The position numbers and the translations under genes are program-made. Shown here in pieces: positions 8,667-15,527 of a stretch of DNA of 64,000 nt. The DNA lies in NCBI RefSeq assembly GCF_017301635.1, contig NZ_CP071091.1:6150001-6214000 (forward strand), in the 5' to 3' direction. Positions within the stretch are counted from its first letter, which is position 1. The number at the start of each line of letters is the position of its first letter. The notes beneath the pieces were generated by a model. It was not told the origin of the DNA, searched no databases, and saw only the letters and a program-made list of their open reading frames with translations. This stretch comes from Myxococcus landrumus (lineage in GTDB: Bacteria > Myxococcota > Myxococcia > Myxococcales > Myxococcaceae).

Positions 8667-9740
8667 TTGGCGGACATCGCGGACGGCGAGCAGGCGCAGA
8701 TGCAGGGCTCGGGCTCCAAGCCCTACATCCTGAAGAACACGGGGGGTGTCTACTCCTGCTCGTGCCCCGCGTGGCGCAACCAGTCCATCGCCATCGAGCG
8801 GCGCACGTGCAAGCACCTGCGCAAGCTCCGGGGTGACGCCGCGGAGGATGCGCGGGTGGGTGGCGACGCGCCGCCAGCCCGGGCGACGCGCACGAAGAGC
8901 GCGGAGGGTGACGCCGAGGAGTCCGCCGAGAAGGCCCCGCCGCTGCTGCTCGCGCAGTCGTGGGAGAACGACGTGGACCTCACGGACTGGTGGATGAGCG
9001 AGAAGCTCGACGGGGTGCGGGCGTACTGGGACGGCAAGCGCTTCTGGTCGCGGCTGGGCAATGAGTACCTGGCGCCGGAGTGGTTCACGGCGGGGCTGCC
9101 GGACTTCCCGTTGGATGGGGAGCTGTTTGGTGGGCGCAAGCGCTTCCAGCGCACGGTGAGCGTGGTGCGTCGGCAGGACAAGAGCCAGGACTGGAAGGAG
9201 CTGATGTTCCTCGTGTTCGACGCGCCGGGTGTGGACGCGGACTTCGAGCAGCGGCTGGAGCGGTGCCGGGAGTGGTTGGGGACGGCGAAGCCGGCGTATG
9301 CGCAGTGGCATCCGCACGAGCGGTGCCAGGGGACGGTGCATCTGCGCGCGGAGCTGGAGCGGGTGGAGGGGTTGGGGGGTGAGGGGCTGATGTTGCGCAA
9401 GCCGGGCTCACGTTACGAGGTGGGGCGCTCGCACACGTTGTTGAAGGTGAAGAGCTTCAAGGACGACGAGGCCATCGTGGTGGGGCACGTGGCGGGAGCG
9501 GGGCGGCACAAGGGGCGGCTGGGGGCGTTGGAGGTGGAGCTGCGCAACGGGAAGGGCTTCAGCGTGGGGACGGGGTTCTCGGATGCGGAGCGAGGAGCAC
9601 CGCCGCCGGTGGGGACCATCATCACGTTCCGGTATCAGGAGCTGTCGAACGATGGGGTGCCGCGCTTTCCTTCGTACATCGGCGTGCGCATCGACGCGGC
9701 GCCGTTTCCGATGAAGGAGAAGGGCAAGGCGAAGCGCTGA
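8667..9740 (+). CDS. ATP-dependent DNA ligase with N-terminal SWIM zinc finger
   Basis: The 357-residue protein has a SWIM-type zinc motif near residues 29-52 (CSCPAWRNQ then CKHL, pattern C-x-C-x(n)-C-x-H). This is followed by a minimal ATP-dependent ligase: nucleotidyl lysine motif KLDGVR (about 113), DGEL (about 150), LMFLVFDAP (about 180), EGLMLRKPG (about 240) and LLKVK (about 258), then an OB-fold-like C terminus. TTG at 8667 was chosen because a strong GGAGGAG (8654-8660) sits 6 nt upstream; the frame is open further upstream without such a site. Such ligases seal nicks with ATP. The SWIM finger probably adds DNA or protein binding. It sits alone after the kinase gene. Confidence 0.88.
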   Translation: MADIADGEQAQMQGSGSKPYILKNTGGVYSCSCPAWRNQSIAIERRTCKHLRKLRGDAAEDARVGGDAPPARATRTKSAEGDAEESAEKAPPLLLAQSWENDVDLTDWWMSEKLDGVRAYWDGKRFWSRLGNEYLAPEWFTAGLPDFPLDGELFGGRKRFQRTVSVVRRQDKSQDWKELMFLVFDAPGVDADFEQRLERCREWLGTAKPAYAQWHPHERCQGTVHLRAELERVEGLGGEGLMLRKPGSRYEVGRSHTLLKVKSFKDDEAIVVGHVAGAGRHKGRLGALEVELRNGKGFSVGTGFSDAERGAPPPVGTIITFRYQELSNDGVPRFPSYIGVRIDAAPFPMKEKGKAKR

Positions 9741-9806
9741 GGTGGGGCGGGGTGTAAATCGAGCGACATCCCGCAAGCTGGGTGTTACGAGAACTTCCGA
9801 CCCTCG

Positions 9807-9821
9807 AGGCACGGCGTGCCT
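9807..9821. promoter_or_regulatory. Short inverted repeat just upstream of the ABM gene
   Basis: AGGCAC-GGC-GTGCCT forms a perfect 6-bp inverted repeat directly before the AGGAG ribosome binding site (9822-9826) of the ATG at 9833. It could be an operator or an mRNA hairpin affecting translation. Confidence 0.3.
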
Positions 9822-9832
9822 AGGAGAATCGG

Positions 9833-10168
9833 ATGAGTCTGCTGGTGTTGGTGGAGTTCAAGGCCCGGGCGGATGGGGAAGCGACGTTCCTGCGGGTAGC
9901 GAAGGCCCTGGCCGCGGAGGCGGCGACCGAGCCGGGGACGCTGCGCTACCAGTGGTGCACCACGCAGAAGCCCGGGCACTACTCGATTATCGAGGAGTAT
10001 GTTGACGCCGACGCGGCTGAGACACACAACCACCACGTGGAGCCGCTGCTGCGCGAGCTGTTCGGTGTGGCGGACCTGGTGTCGATTCAGTTCTTCGGGG
10101 CGCTCAACAAGTACCTGCGCGACTGGAGTACGGGCCGCGAGGGCGTCACGGTCAATACGCCGATGTAG
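9833..10168 (+). CDS. ABM-fold quinol monooxygenase-like protein
   Basis: This 111-residue protein has the length and pattern of antibiotic-biosynthesis-monooxygenase (dimeric alpha/beta barrel) proteins: an N-terminal strand MSLLVLVEFKA, a helix, then GTLRYQWC, YSIIEEYVD and HNHHVEPLL. Members include quinol monooxygenases and stress proteins, and small cofactor-free oxidation is the usual activity. No signal peptide, so cytoplasmic. A good AGGAG site lies 6 nt before the ATG. No partner genes reveal its substrate. Confidence 0.85.
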   Translation: MSLLVLVEFKARADGEATFLRVAKALAAEAATEPGTLRYQWCTTQKPGHYSIIEEYVDADAAETHNHHVEPLLRELFGVADLVSIQFFGALNKYLRDWSTGREGVTVNTPM

Positions 10169-10250
10169 CGCGGTTTGAGCGGCGGCGCGCTCGGAGATGG
10201 TGGGATGTGGCACCTGGGCCTGAAGGAGGCTCAGGGTGGTCGGCTGGAGT

Positions 10251-10637
10251 TCAGAAGAAATCGAGCTCCTTGCCGAACTTCTCTGCAAAGACCCGAATGG
10301 TCACGTGGTGCATGAGGGCAGGGTCTCCGACACTGACCCATCGTGGAATCGTCTCGGGTCGATTGAGAATGCGCTCGTAGAACGCTCGGCCTTGCGCGAC
10401 TGACCAGTACGCGATGTCCATCAACCCATCTTCCGAGACATCGGGGCCCATCATCCTGTCAAACGGCTCCCCTCTGAGCACAGAGGCCGTCCGAACGAAC
10501 TCTTCGTGGAATTGAGCGACCTCCGCCTCGCTCATCCCCCAGAGAATCCGTTTCAGCTCCTCTGCCTGGCCATTCGCACGGTGGATGATCTCCCAGAACG
10601 AATCCGAGACCTCTTCACCGAGTTCCACATCCGCCAT
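10251..10637 (-). CDS. DUF4240 protein, copy A (probable orphan immunity protein)
   Basis: The 128-residue acidic protein matches the DUF4240 pattern: FWEIIHRA near the start, LSEEELxxF-like MSEAEVAQFHEEF, then SEDGLMDIAYW and AQGRAFYE. It ends in FGKELDFF. It is closely related along its whole length to the copy that directly follows the Rhs toxin gene (15528-15911), so I infer it is a duplicated immunity gene kept without its own toxin. The start at 10637 was chosen over upstream in-frame starts because AAAGGAG precedes it and both other copies begin at the same point. It lies 4 nt downstream of the L7/L12-like gene, so the two are co-transcribed. Confidence 0.8.
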   Translation of the reverse strand: MADVELGEEVSDSFWEIIHRANGQAEELKRILWGMSEAEVAQFHEEFVRTASVLRGEPFDRMMGPDVSEDGLMDIAYWSVAQGRAFYERILNRPETIPRWVSVGDPALMHHVTIRVFAEKFGKELDFF

Positions 10638-10641
10638 GGCG

Positions 10642-11013
10642 TCAGCTCCTTTCCCCGCGTCCGCCCGGCTGATGTTGCCGTGCGAGCTCCCGCTCGTGGG
10701 CGAGGAGGATGTTCTCCACCTGTTCCTCGGAGACCTCAAGCTCATCGCGATTGGCGACGTCCTCCAGCTTTTCGCCAGGGCGTAGCTCGTACATCTGATG
10801 TTGGACCCCTTGTTGGGCGAGTGCAGCTAGCAACTGCCTGAGGCACCGAGCAGACTCCTCGTGGTCATTGCCGAAGAGAGTGAACTCCGCGAGAGGGGAA
10901 GACGCATCTCGTCCCAGGATTTCAACCAGGCTCAATGGCAATACCTGTCGAACTGCCCTGGCGAGACGTGTGGTGTCGCTCCCTTTGCGTGGGACCACGG
11001 CGATCTTCGACAT
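10642..11013 (-). CDS. Small L7/L12 C-terminal-domain-like protein, intact copy
   Basis: A 123-residue protein beginning MSKIAVVPRKG. Residues about 1-75 follow the beta-alpha-alpha-beta-alpha-beta pattern of the ribosomal L7/L12 C-terminal domain (strand KIAVV, helix TTRLARAVRQVL, SLVEIL, then a helix CLRQLLAALAQQG and strand VQHQMYEL). This resemblance is by eye and moderate. The rest is a charged helical tail. It is encoded immediately upstream of DUF4240-A and downstream of the EF-Tu-domain-like gene. A 5' fragment of a second copy lies at 13953. Its role in the toxin/immunity island is unknown. Confidence 0.6.
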   Translation of the reverse strand: MSKIAVVPRKGSDTTRLARAVRQVLPLSLVEILGRDASSPLAEFTLFGNDHEESARCLRQLLAALAQQGVQHQMYELRPGEKLEDVANRDELEVSEEQVENILLAHERELARQHQPGGRGERS

Positions 11014-11035
11014 CTTTCTCCCTCACGCAACGCTG

Positions 11036-11251
11036 TCAGAAGAAATCGAGTTCCTTGCCGAACCTCGCCCCTTCTCCATCGAGGATGACCCAACTCCCGA
11101 TTCCCCGCACATCCGCCTGGAACCAGGTCAGCGTCCTGACGTTTCCGCACGGGGTGCTGTGCCCCTCGAAAACCAAGAGAGGCACAGCGAGCTGCGAACC
11201 CGCTTCTTCAGCCTTCGTCGGAAACCGTTGCTGCGAGAACATCCCCATCAT
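11036..11251 (-). pseudogene. Chimeric remnant ending in the 3' end of a DUF4240 gene
   Basis: This short frame runs out of the end of the EF-Tu-like gene and finishes with the codons for FGKELDFF at 11039-11065, identical in protein to the end of DUF4240-A. Only about 27 bp of the DUF4240 gene remain; the middle (about 11070-11205) has no recognisable origin. It looks like a recombination scar marking where another DUF4240 copy once stood. It could be expressed as a small protein of about 71 residues, but its beginning overlaps the upstream gene by 44 nt. Confidence 0.45.
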
Positions 11252-11546
11252 TGAGGTTGCGCACATCCTCGCCCGACATCTCCAGCTCCGCCGTCATCCC
11301 CGCCTCAAGCTCATCGAAGGCGCGGCGATAGGCATGAATGGACTCCACACGGAGCGACACGGCATGGTCGCCCGTTCGCAGAGAAGGTCCATAACCACCT
11401 GGCTCCTTCGTTGGAACCAAGCGGAACGAAACCATGAACCTGTCTCCCACTCGAAGGGGGCCCGAGTGAATTCGTCCCCTGACAAGCGTTCGCCCCTCGA
11501 CATGGGAGACCCCCGCTACACCAAATTCGATGGTCCTGCTGCTCAT
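11208..11546 (-). CDS. Stand-alone EF-Tu domain II-like protein, intact copy
   Basis: A 112-residue protein that reads like domain II of translation factors with no GTPase domain. It shows VRGRIHSGPLRVGDRFMV (cf. V.GRVE.G.+.VGD), then VESIHAYRRAFDELEAGMTA (cf. the EF-Tu V.MF.K..DE..AGD segment) and DVRNLNDGDVLA (cf. ...+GQVLA). The start ATG at 11544-11546 overlaps the stop of an upstream short frame as ATGA, indicating translational coupling. A truncated duplicate lies at 14591-14824. The gene is in the decayed immunity array; I infer a possible role in binding a toxin that contacts the translation machinery, but this is unproven. Confidence 0.65.
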   Translation of the reverse strand: MSSRTIEFGVAGVSHVEGRTLVRGRIHSGPLRVGDRFMVSFRLVPTKEPGGYGPSLRTGDHAVSLRVESIHAYRRAFDELEAGMTAELEMSGEDVRNLNDGDVLAATVSDEG

Positions 11547-11635
11547 GGCGTCTTCACCTTGGTCACAGCCTCCATGATGAAGCCCTCAATCTGCTCTCGA
11601 GAGAGGCTGGGCGCATTCCGGAGCGCGTCACTCAA
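11543..11635 (-). other. Short frame translationally coupled to the EF-Tu-like gene
   Basis: The frame starting at TTG 11635 (GAGAGG 5 nt before it) encodes 30 residues (SLSREQIEGFIMEAV within it) and ends in TGA overlapping the next ATG. It is either a tiny gene or, more likely, the surviving 3' end of a larger lost gene; the frame stays open back to 11703. No homology recognised. Confidence 0.35.
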
Positions 11636-11940
11636 AGCACCTCTCTCTGGACAATCTACAGAACTCCTCAGAGATGCTGTGGGACCGCCGATGTTCCAGC
11701 GTCACTGGATGGCAGCGAGGGACTGGCTACTCTCGCGTCCCCCATTGCTGTACCACAGCCCCTGGAGGCCCATCGGGAGCAAGAGCCATCCCACTACTGG
11801 CGGTCTCGACCGCGACGGCCTCGCCCTGCGGAGCAAAGAGCCTGAATGGATTGCCCGACACCGCCAAGCCCGGCCCAAATCCCCGCCTATCGCTCGGGAC
11901 TGAGCCGGCAGCACTCTGGTCCAGCTCGGGCACATTCCTT
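11636..11940. other. Scrambled stretch of the immunity array without a supported gene
   Basis: Several short minus-strand frames cross this region (for example one containing GFGPGLAVSGNPFRLF near 11870), each broken by stops. I interpret it as decayed coding sequence; I cannot name the source. Confidence 0.35.
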
Positions 11941-12201
11941 TCAGAGTCGTGGTTTCCCATAAAAGACCAGCGCCCTTTCAACTGCCTCGTCAAGCGAATG
12001 GCATCGGGACTCAGTGCCAATCTGGCCCGGGCCGGGTAGCCCAAAAACCCAATCGTCACCGTCTCTAAAGATGGCGAACCCATCCACGTATATGAACCCA
12101 TTCAGGGCACGCCCCCCGAGGATTCGCGAGTCTCGGCCTCCTATGTATTTGGCCACCAGACCACTTTGCTGGAGTCGCTGGACAGCTTCGTCAATCATCA
12201 C
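11941..12201 (-). CDS. Small immunity-like protein of unknown family
   Basis: An 86-residue protein (GTG at 12201, or the ATG one codon later). It has a central strand-rich part (FIYVDGFAIFRDGDDW) and ends with CHSLDEAVERALVFYG. The same terminal pattern, SLDE.V..A...F, closes the 100-residue protein at 15053, so the two may be distant relatives. Size, position between toxin-island genes and mixed alpha/beta pattern fit immunity proteins, but no family was recognised. Confidence 0.5.
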   Translation of the reverse strand: MMIDEAVQRLQQSGLVAKYIGGRDSRILGGRALNGFIYVDGFAIFRDGDDWVFGLPGPGQIGTESRCHSLDEAVERALVFYGKPRL

Positions 12202-12233
12202 AGCTCGAACCTCGTTTATTTTTCAGGGGGCTT

Positions 12234-12519
12234 GTTCTGTCGGAAGACGGTGAGATTGAACGCCCGAGTCCATGACTCGACAAACTCCTCGCGTGGCAGC
12301 GTTCCCGCAACTCCTTGACCAGGACCAGGCCAAGTCCCGAATCGTGTATGGAGCCACTCCAAGCCGTTGGTGCTGCGAAGCCGCTTCCTGTGGGCCTTGG
12401 GGAAGGTGAAGAAGCAGGTGGCCGAGGCAAAGCCTTCGCGCAGCTACTCCCTGGCCTCGGGGACCTGACGGCCCATTCCTGACTGGAGTGCATCCAGGCG
12501 CTTCCTGGCGTCCTGAAGC
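12234..12519 (-). pseudogene. IS256-type transposase remnant, C-terminal part
   Basis: Read on the minus strand, one frame gives a degraded segment with an in-frame stop containing FFTFPKAHRKRLRSTNGLEW, which matches the conserved IS256-family (Mutator-type) motif F.FP.AH...+R+TN.LER. After it the reading frame loses the family pattern. The upstream half of the same kind of transposase lies at 13743-13890, on the other side of the IS630 insertion. Confidence 0.6.
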
Positions 12520-13742
12520 TAAACCAAGGATCGTGAATCTCGTCCGGCCTCAGGCGGTGCGCCTGGGGTCGGCGCGGCGCAGGGATGGACTGGCAGAGCG
12601 CTGGGCGGAGCGAGCAGCGAGGTAGGCGTGCACCCGGGCCAAGAGCCGGTCCATCGTGCGGCAGCGGTGATTGCGGGTGACATTGGCGTGCAGGTCGAGC
12701 CACACCCGCTCGATGCGATTGCCCTGGGGGCAGTAGGGCGGCAGGAAGTGAAGGACGAATCGCCTGCCGAGATGGGCGAGCACCTTGCGTGTCTTCTTAC
12801 TGGAGTGGACAGAGGCGTTGTCGAGGACCAGGTGGATGCGACGAGCACGTCGATATGCACTCGCCAGACGCCAGAGAAGCTGGATGAAGAGCGCGCTGGC
12901 TTTGCTCCGCCCTTCCACCCACGTCAGCTTTCCCGTGCGTACATTGAGGGCTCCAGCCAGGTAGCGCTTCTGGTTGTTGCCAGGCGTCACCACCACACGC
13001 CTGTGCCCGGGCATGCACCAGTCGCGTCCCACCTTGGGATTGAGATGGATGTCGACTTCGTCCACATGGAGAACAGGCTCCGTGGAGGGTCCGTACACCT
13101 CGAGACACCTCACCGCGTGGAGTCGACGGCGTCGCTTCCACCCGGGCCAAGGACACTCGACGATGGGCTTGGCCGCCTTGAGCCGCGCGCCGAGCGAGGC
13201 GAGGGTGCGCCCCATGGTGGCCACCGACACACGCACCAAGCCTCGGCGCGCCAATTCCTGGCACAGCAACTCCCGCGTCCACGTCGGACGACACCAGCCC
13301 CAATCCTCCGGTGTCCCCGCCAGCACTCGCACCAGCCGCTCGCGGAACCGCTCGTCCACCTTGGCGCGTCCGTTGTTCTCCCTCCTGTCCCGAAGTTCCT
13401 GCCGCCCGCCCTCCCGGTAGCGGCGGACCGCGCTCACCACCGTCGAGGTCGCGCACTCCAATGCTCGGGCGACGGCATGGCACGAGGCTCCTCGCCCCAC
13501 GGCCGCCACCGCCATGCATCTGCGGTAGGTGAGCGGGCAGCCGCTCCTGGCTGCCCACCGAAGCAGCGCTCGCCGCTGCTTTCTCTTCAACCACTGCCTA
13601 CCTTTGCCCTCGGGCAGGGCCTTCTCGCTCTCAGGTCTTCTGCGCACACAGAGCCGAACGAGAGGTGCCCCTGCTCTCTCTTCCCGCCCCTCCCGCGCCC
13701 GCTTGCTCTCCGGCCTGATCGAGAATTACGAACCTCGGTTTA
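12520..13742. mobile_element. Complete IS630-family insertion sequence
   Basis: The element is bounded by TA at 12520-12521 and TA at 13741-13742, the target duplication typical of IS630/Tc1-mariner elements. The left end AACCAAGGATCGTGAATCTC and the inverted right end AACCGAGGTTCGTAATTCTC match at 16 of 20 positions as terminal inverted repeats. It contains one intact transposase gene on the minus strand. It was inserted into an already internally deleted IS256-type transposase. Confidence 0.85.
12550..13647 (-). CDS. IS630-family transposase
   Basis: A 365-residue DDE transposase in one frame. The N-terminal third (about 45-110) is a helix-turn-helix domain (AVARALECATSTVVSAVRRY). The catalytic domain shows the three acidic positions of the family: HVDEVDIHLNP near 195, LVLDNASVH near 274, and the PPYCPQGNRIERVW glutamate near 317. 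It has no frameshift, so it is probably active or recently so. The true start could be a few codons inside the frame. It catalyses cut-and-paste transposition into TA. Confidence 0.9.
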   Translation of the reverse strand: MRRRPESEKALPEGKGRQWLKRKQRRALLRWAARSGCPLTYRRCMAVAAVGRGASCHAVARALECATSTVVSAVRRYREGGRQELRDRRENNGRAKVDERFRERLVRVLAGTPEDWGWCRPTWTRELLCQELARRGLVRVSVATMGRTLASLGARLKAAKPIVECPWPGWKRRRRLHAVRCLEVYGPSTEPVLHVDEVDIHLNPKVGRDWCMPGHRRVVVTPGNNQKRYLAGALNVRTGKLTWVEGRSKASALFIQLLWRLASAYRRARRIHLVLDNASVHSSKKTRKVLAHLGRRFVLHFLPPYCPQGNRIERVWLDLHANVTRNHRCRTMDRLLARVHAYLAARSAQRSASPSLRRADPRRTA

Positions 13743-13953
13743 GGGGCCTCGAAGACGCCCGACGTCTCCTTGCCGAGACGTTCTGCACCGTGCGCGCCCA
13801 CCTCGCATCCAGGAAGGTGGCATCCAGGTACAGGTAGGGAAGGGACTGGGTACGCAGCCCCCCACCTTCTCTTCGAGGGACTTTGTCGCCCGGCACACTG
13901 GCGCGACGTGCGCTGTCGCTCCCTTTACGTGGGACCACGGCAATCTTCGACAT
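13743..13953 (-). pseudogene. Fusion scar: L7/L12-like gene start joined to IS256 transposase fragment
   Basis: From the ATG at 13953 the first 20 or so codons repeat the start of the intact L7/L12-like gene (MSKIAVVPRKGSD). At about 13890 the sequence switches to an IS256-type segment, PYLYLDATFLDAR, the start of the Mutator-type catalytic domain. The frame stops at the IS630 boundary. Both parent genes are therefore broken here. Confidence 0.65.
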
Positions 13954-13977
13954 CGTTCCCTCTCACGCAACGCTGTC

Positions 13978-14174
13978 AGAAGAAATCAAGTTTCTTACCG
14001 AACCGCTCCCTTGGGTACAGAAGCAGTCCGCACGAACTCTTCGTGGAATTGAGCGACCTCCGCCTCGGCCATCCCCCAAAGAATCCGCTTCAACTCCTCG
14101 GCCCGGCCATCCACACGGTGGATGCTCTCCCAGAACGAATCTGAGACCTCTTCACCAAGCTCCAGAGCCGCCAT
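13978..14174 (-). pseudogene. DUF4240 gene, copy B, internally deleted
   Basis: The start (ATG at 14174) and about 50 codons match the other two DUF4240 genes (EELKRILWGMAEAEVAQF). After VRTASV about 70 codons are missing; the sequence then resumes at the conserved 3' end (KKLDFF) in a different reading frame, so translation stops at a TAA near 14000. It lies 4 nt after the SUKH-like gene, showing an operon that once read EF-Tu-like, SUKH, DUF4240, L7/L12-like. Confidence 0.75.
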
Positions 14175-14178
14175 CGCG

Positions 14179-14604
14179 TCACCCCAAATAGAAGCTCACG
14201 AACGCCTCGAAGCTCTCCCACTTCGGGGACAACCTGCCAGCGAGCAAGTCCTCCAAGCCTCCTTCAAAATCAACACTGAAAACCGCTCCCGAACTCGAAT
14301 CCCAAACCAGAACGCCCCCACCCAGAAAGTCGGTCAGCACCAGGTAGTCCTTGGGAACCCCAAACCGTTCGCGCAGCGTTCGCGTCATCCCTTCCACCGA
14401 CCTGGCTCCCTCCTCGTACAGGTCCAGAAGCTCAAAGCCGGTTCTTCGACTCACGAACGGGCCCGCGAACCGACGATAGAACTCCGGCAGCGCCCCTTCA
14501 CGGGCCACCTCCAAGCGGGACAACGCGGCATCCACGCCCGCGACGTCCGTTCGCCGGTAGGCCTCTGACGCAAGTTCAACCAGCGCCAGATCAGACAGCA
14601 TCAT
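14179..14604 (-). CDS. SUKH (SMI1/KNR4)-like immunity protein
   Basis: A 141-residue protein with features of the SUKH superfamily: LPEFYRRF near residue 40, a central VPKDYLVLTDFLGGGVLVWD strand-turn-strand (about 85-104), then SVDFEGGLEDLL and a terminal helix WESFEAFVSFYLG. SUKH proteins neutralise many different nuclease-type polymorphic toxins. The ATG at 14602-14604 was chosen because it follows a natural GGTG and overlaps the end of the broken EF-Tu-like gene by 14 nt. No toxin gene is adjacent, so it appears to be an orphan immunity gene. Confidence 0.7.
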   Translation of the reverse strand: MMLSDLALVELASEAYRRTDVAGVDAALSRLEVAREGALPEFYRRFAGPFVSRRTGFELLDLYEEGARSVEGMTRTLRERFGVPKDYLVLTDFLGGGVLVWDSSSGAVFSVDFEGGLEDLLAGRLSPKWESFEAFVSFYLG

Positions 14605-14824
14605 CACCTTCGTCGGAACAGGTCGCGGCAAGGACATCCCCCTCATCGACGCCGTGAGCATCTTCGCCCGACAGGACCCACTCCGCGGTCATTCCCGCCT
14701 CCAGTTCGTCGAAAGCGTGGCGATAGGTATGAATGGATTCCACCTGTCCCCCACTCGAAGAGGGCCGGAATGAATCCGCCCTCTGACGAGGGTTCTCCCA
14801 TCGACATGGGAGCCTCCCGCCAAA
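14591..14824 (-). pseudogene. EF-Tu domain II-like gene, copy B, truncated
   Basis: The 3' part (VESIHTYRHAFDELEAGMTA, then GEDAHGVDEGDVLAAT) matches the intact copy at 11208-11546. About 30 codons in the middle are deleted, after which sequence matching HSGPLRVG resumes, and the first codons are lost where the 155-bp direct repeat begins at 14825. It is therefore a broken duplicate. Confidence 0.7.
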
Positions 14825-14979
14825 CCCCAGTACGCCACACATCCACCCGGCCCGACACGTCACACCGATGACGAGTCCACACCACACAGGCTCTGTGCGC
14901 TATCCATCACTCCGCCAGCGCAATCACAGTGACGCACCGCGAGGCACCATCGTCTGCGCCCCGCGAACCTTGGAATCAC
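14825..14979. repeat. Left copy of a 155-bp direct repeat bracketing the Rhs module
   Basis: Positions 14825-14948 match 25738-25861 at 120 of 124 bases by eye, and weaker similarity extends to 14979 (25893). The right copy is the upstream region of the PilZ gene; the left copy has no gene behind it and cuts off the EF-Tu-like copy B. The remaining bases to 15052 show nothing else. Confidence 0.85.
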
Positions 14980-15052
14980 AAATCCACTCTCCGCTCCCTC
15001 AGAGCCCCCAGATCGCGCACGCCACATGAGTCGCTGAACAGTTTCCACGAGC

Positions 15053-15355
15053 CTACTTGCCGCCCCTGGGCAACAGACTCGCGTCAAACAACTGATGCGC
15101 GTATCGAACCACCTCGTCCAGGCTCAAGAACCTAGCCTCATCCATACGCGTCATCCCATGAGAAGCCCTGCTGACAACCCAGCGATGCTGCTCGCGACGA
15201 AGCAAGAATGACTCCCTCCAACCATGAAGCCCATCCTCCCCTTCAAAGCGAAGATCTCTTCTGCTGACAAACAGGGCCTCTTCCGTGGAGAACGGAGTCG
15301 GGCGCACATATAATCCGTTCTCGACAAGATCCTTACGCACCGCATCCAACTCCAC
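15053..15355 (-). CDS. Small immunity-like protein of unknown family
   Basis: A 100-residue protein starting at GTG 15355, directly after an in-frame TGA. Predicted pattern is mixed: ALFVSRRDLRFEG, WRESFLLRREQHRW strands, then a terminal helix in ARFLSLDEVVRYAHQLF. The terminal SLDE.V..A...F pattern recurs in the 86-residue protein at 11941. It lies downstream of the Rhs/DUF4240 pair on the same strand after a 172-nt gap that holds no other gene, and may be a further accessory immunity gene. Function not recognised. Confidence 0.55.
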   Translation of the reverse strand: MELDAVRKDLVENGLYVRPTPFSTEEALFVSRRDLRFEGEDGLHGWRESFLLRREQHRWVVSRASHGMTRMDEARFLSLDEVVRYAHQLFDASLLPRGGK

Positions 15356-15527
15356 TCATCACCTCATCCGTTCTCACTGACCAGGCTACAGTAACCACTC
15401 AGCCAACCTGAACACTCGAGTTTCGGTCAAAACGCCGCAGGAGGACTGCCGGAGCAACCCCTTTCTCGAAGATGAGGCAACCTGAAACCTGCCCCCCCCA
15501 AGCAGGCTCAGGGCAAACGGCTCGAGT

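Noticed and set aside
6492..9341. A 949-codon open frame on the minus strand opposite the kinase and ligase genes
   Set aside because: It is the antisense of two well supported genes; its composition (Arg/Leu/His-rich, no domain) is typical of shadow frames in GC-rich DNA.
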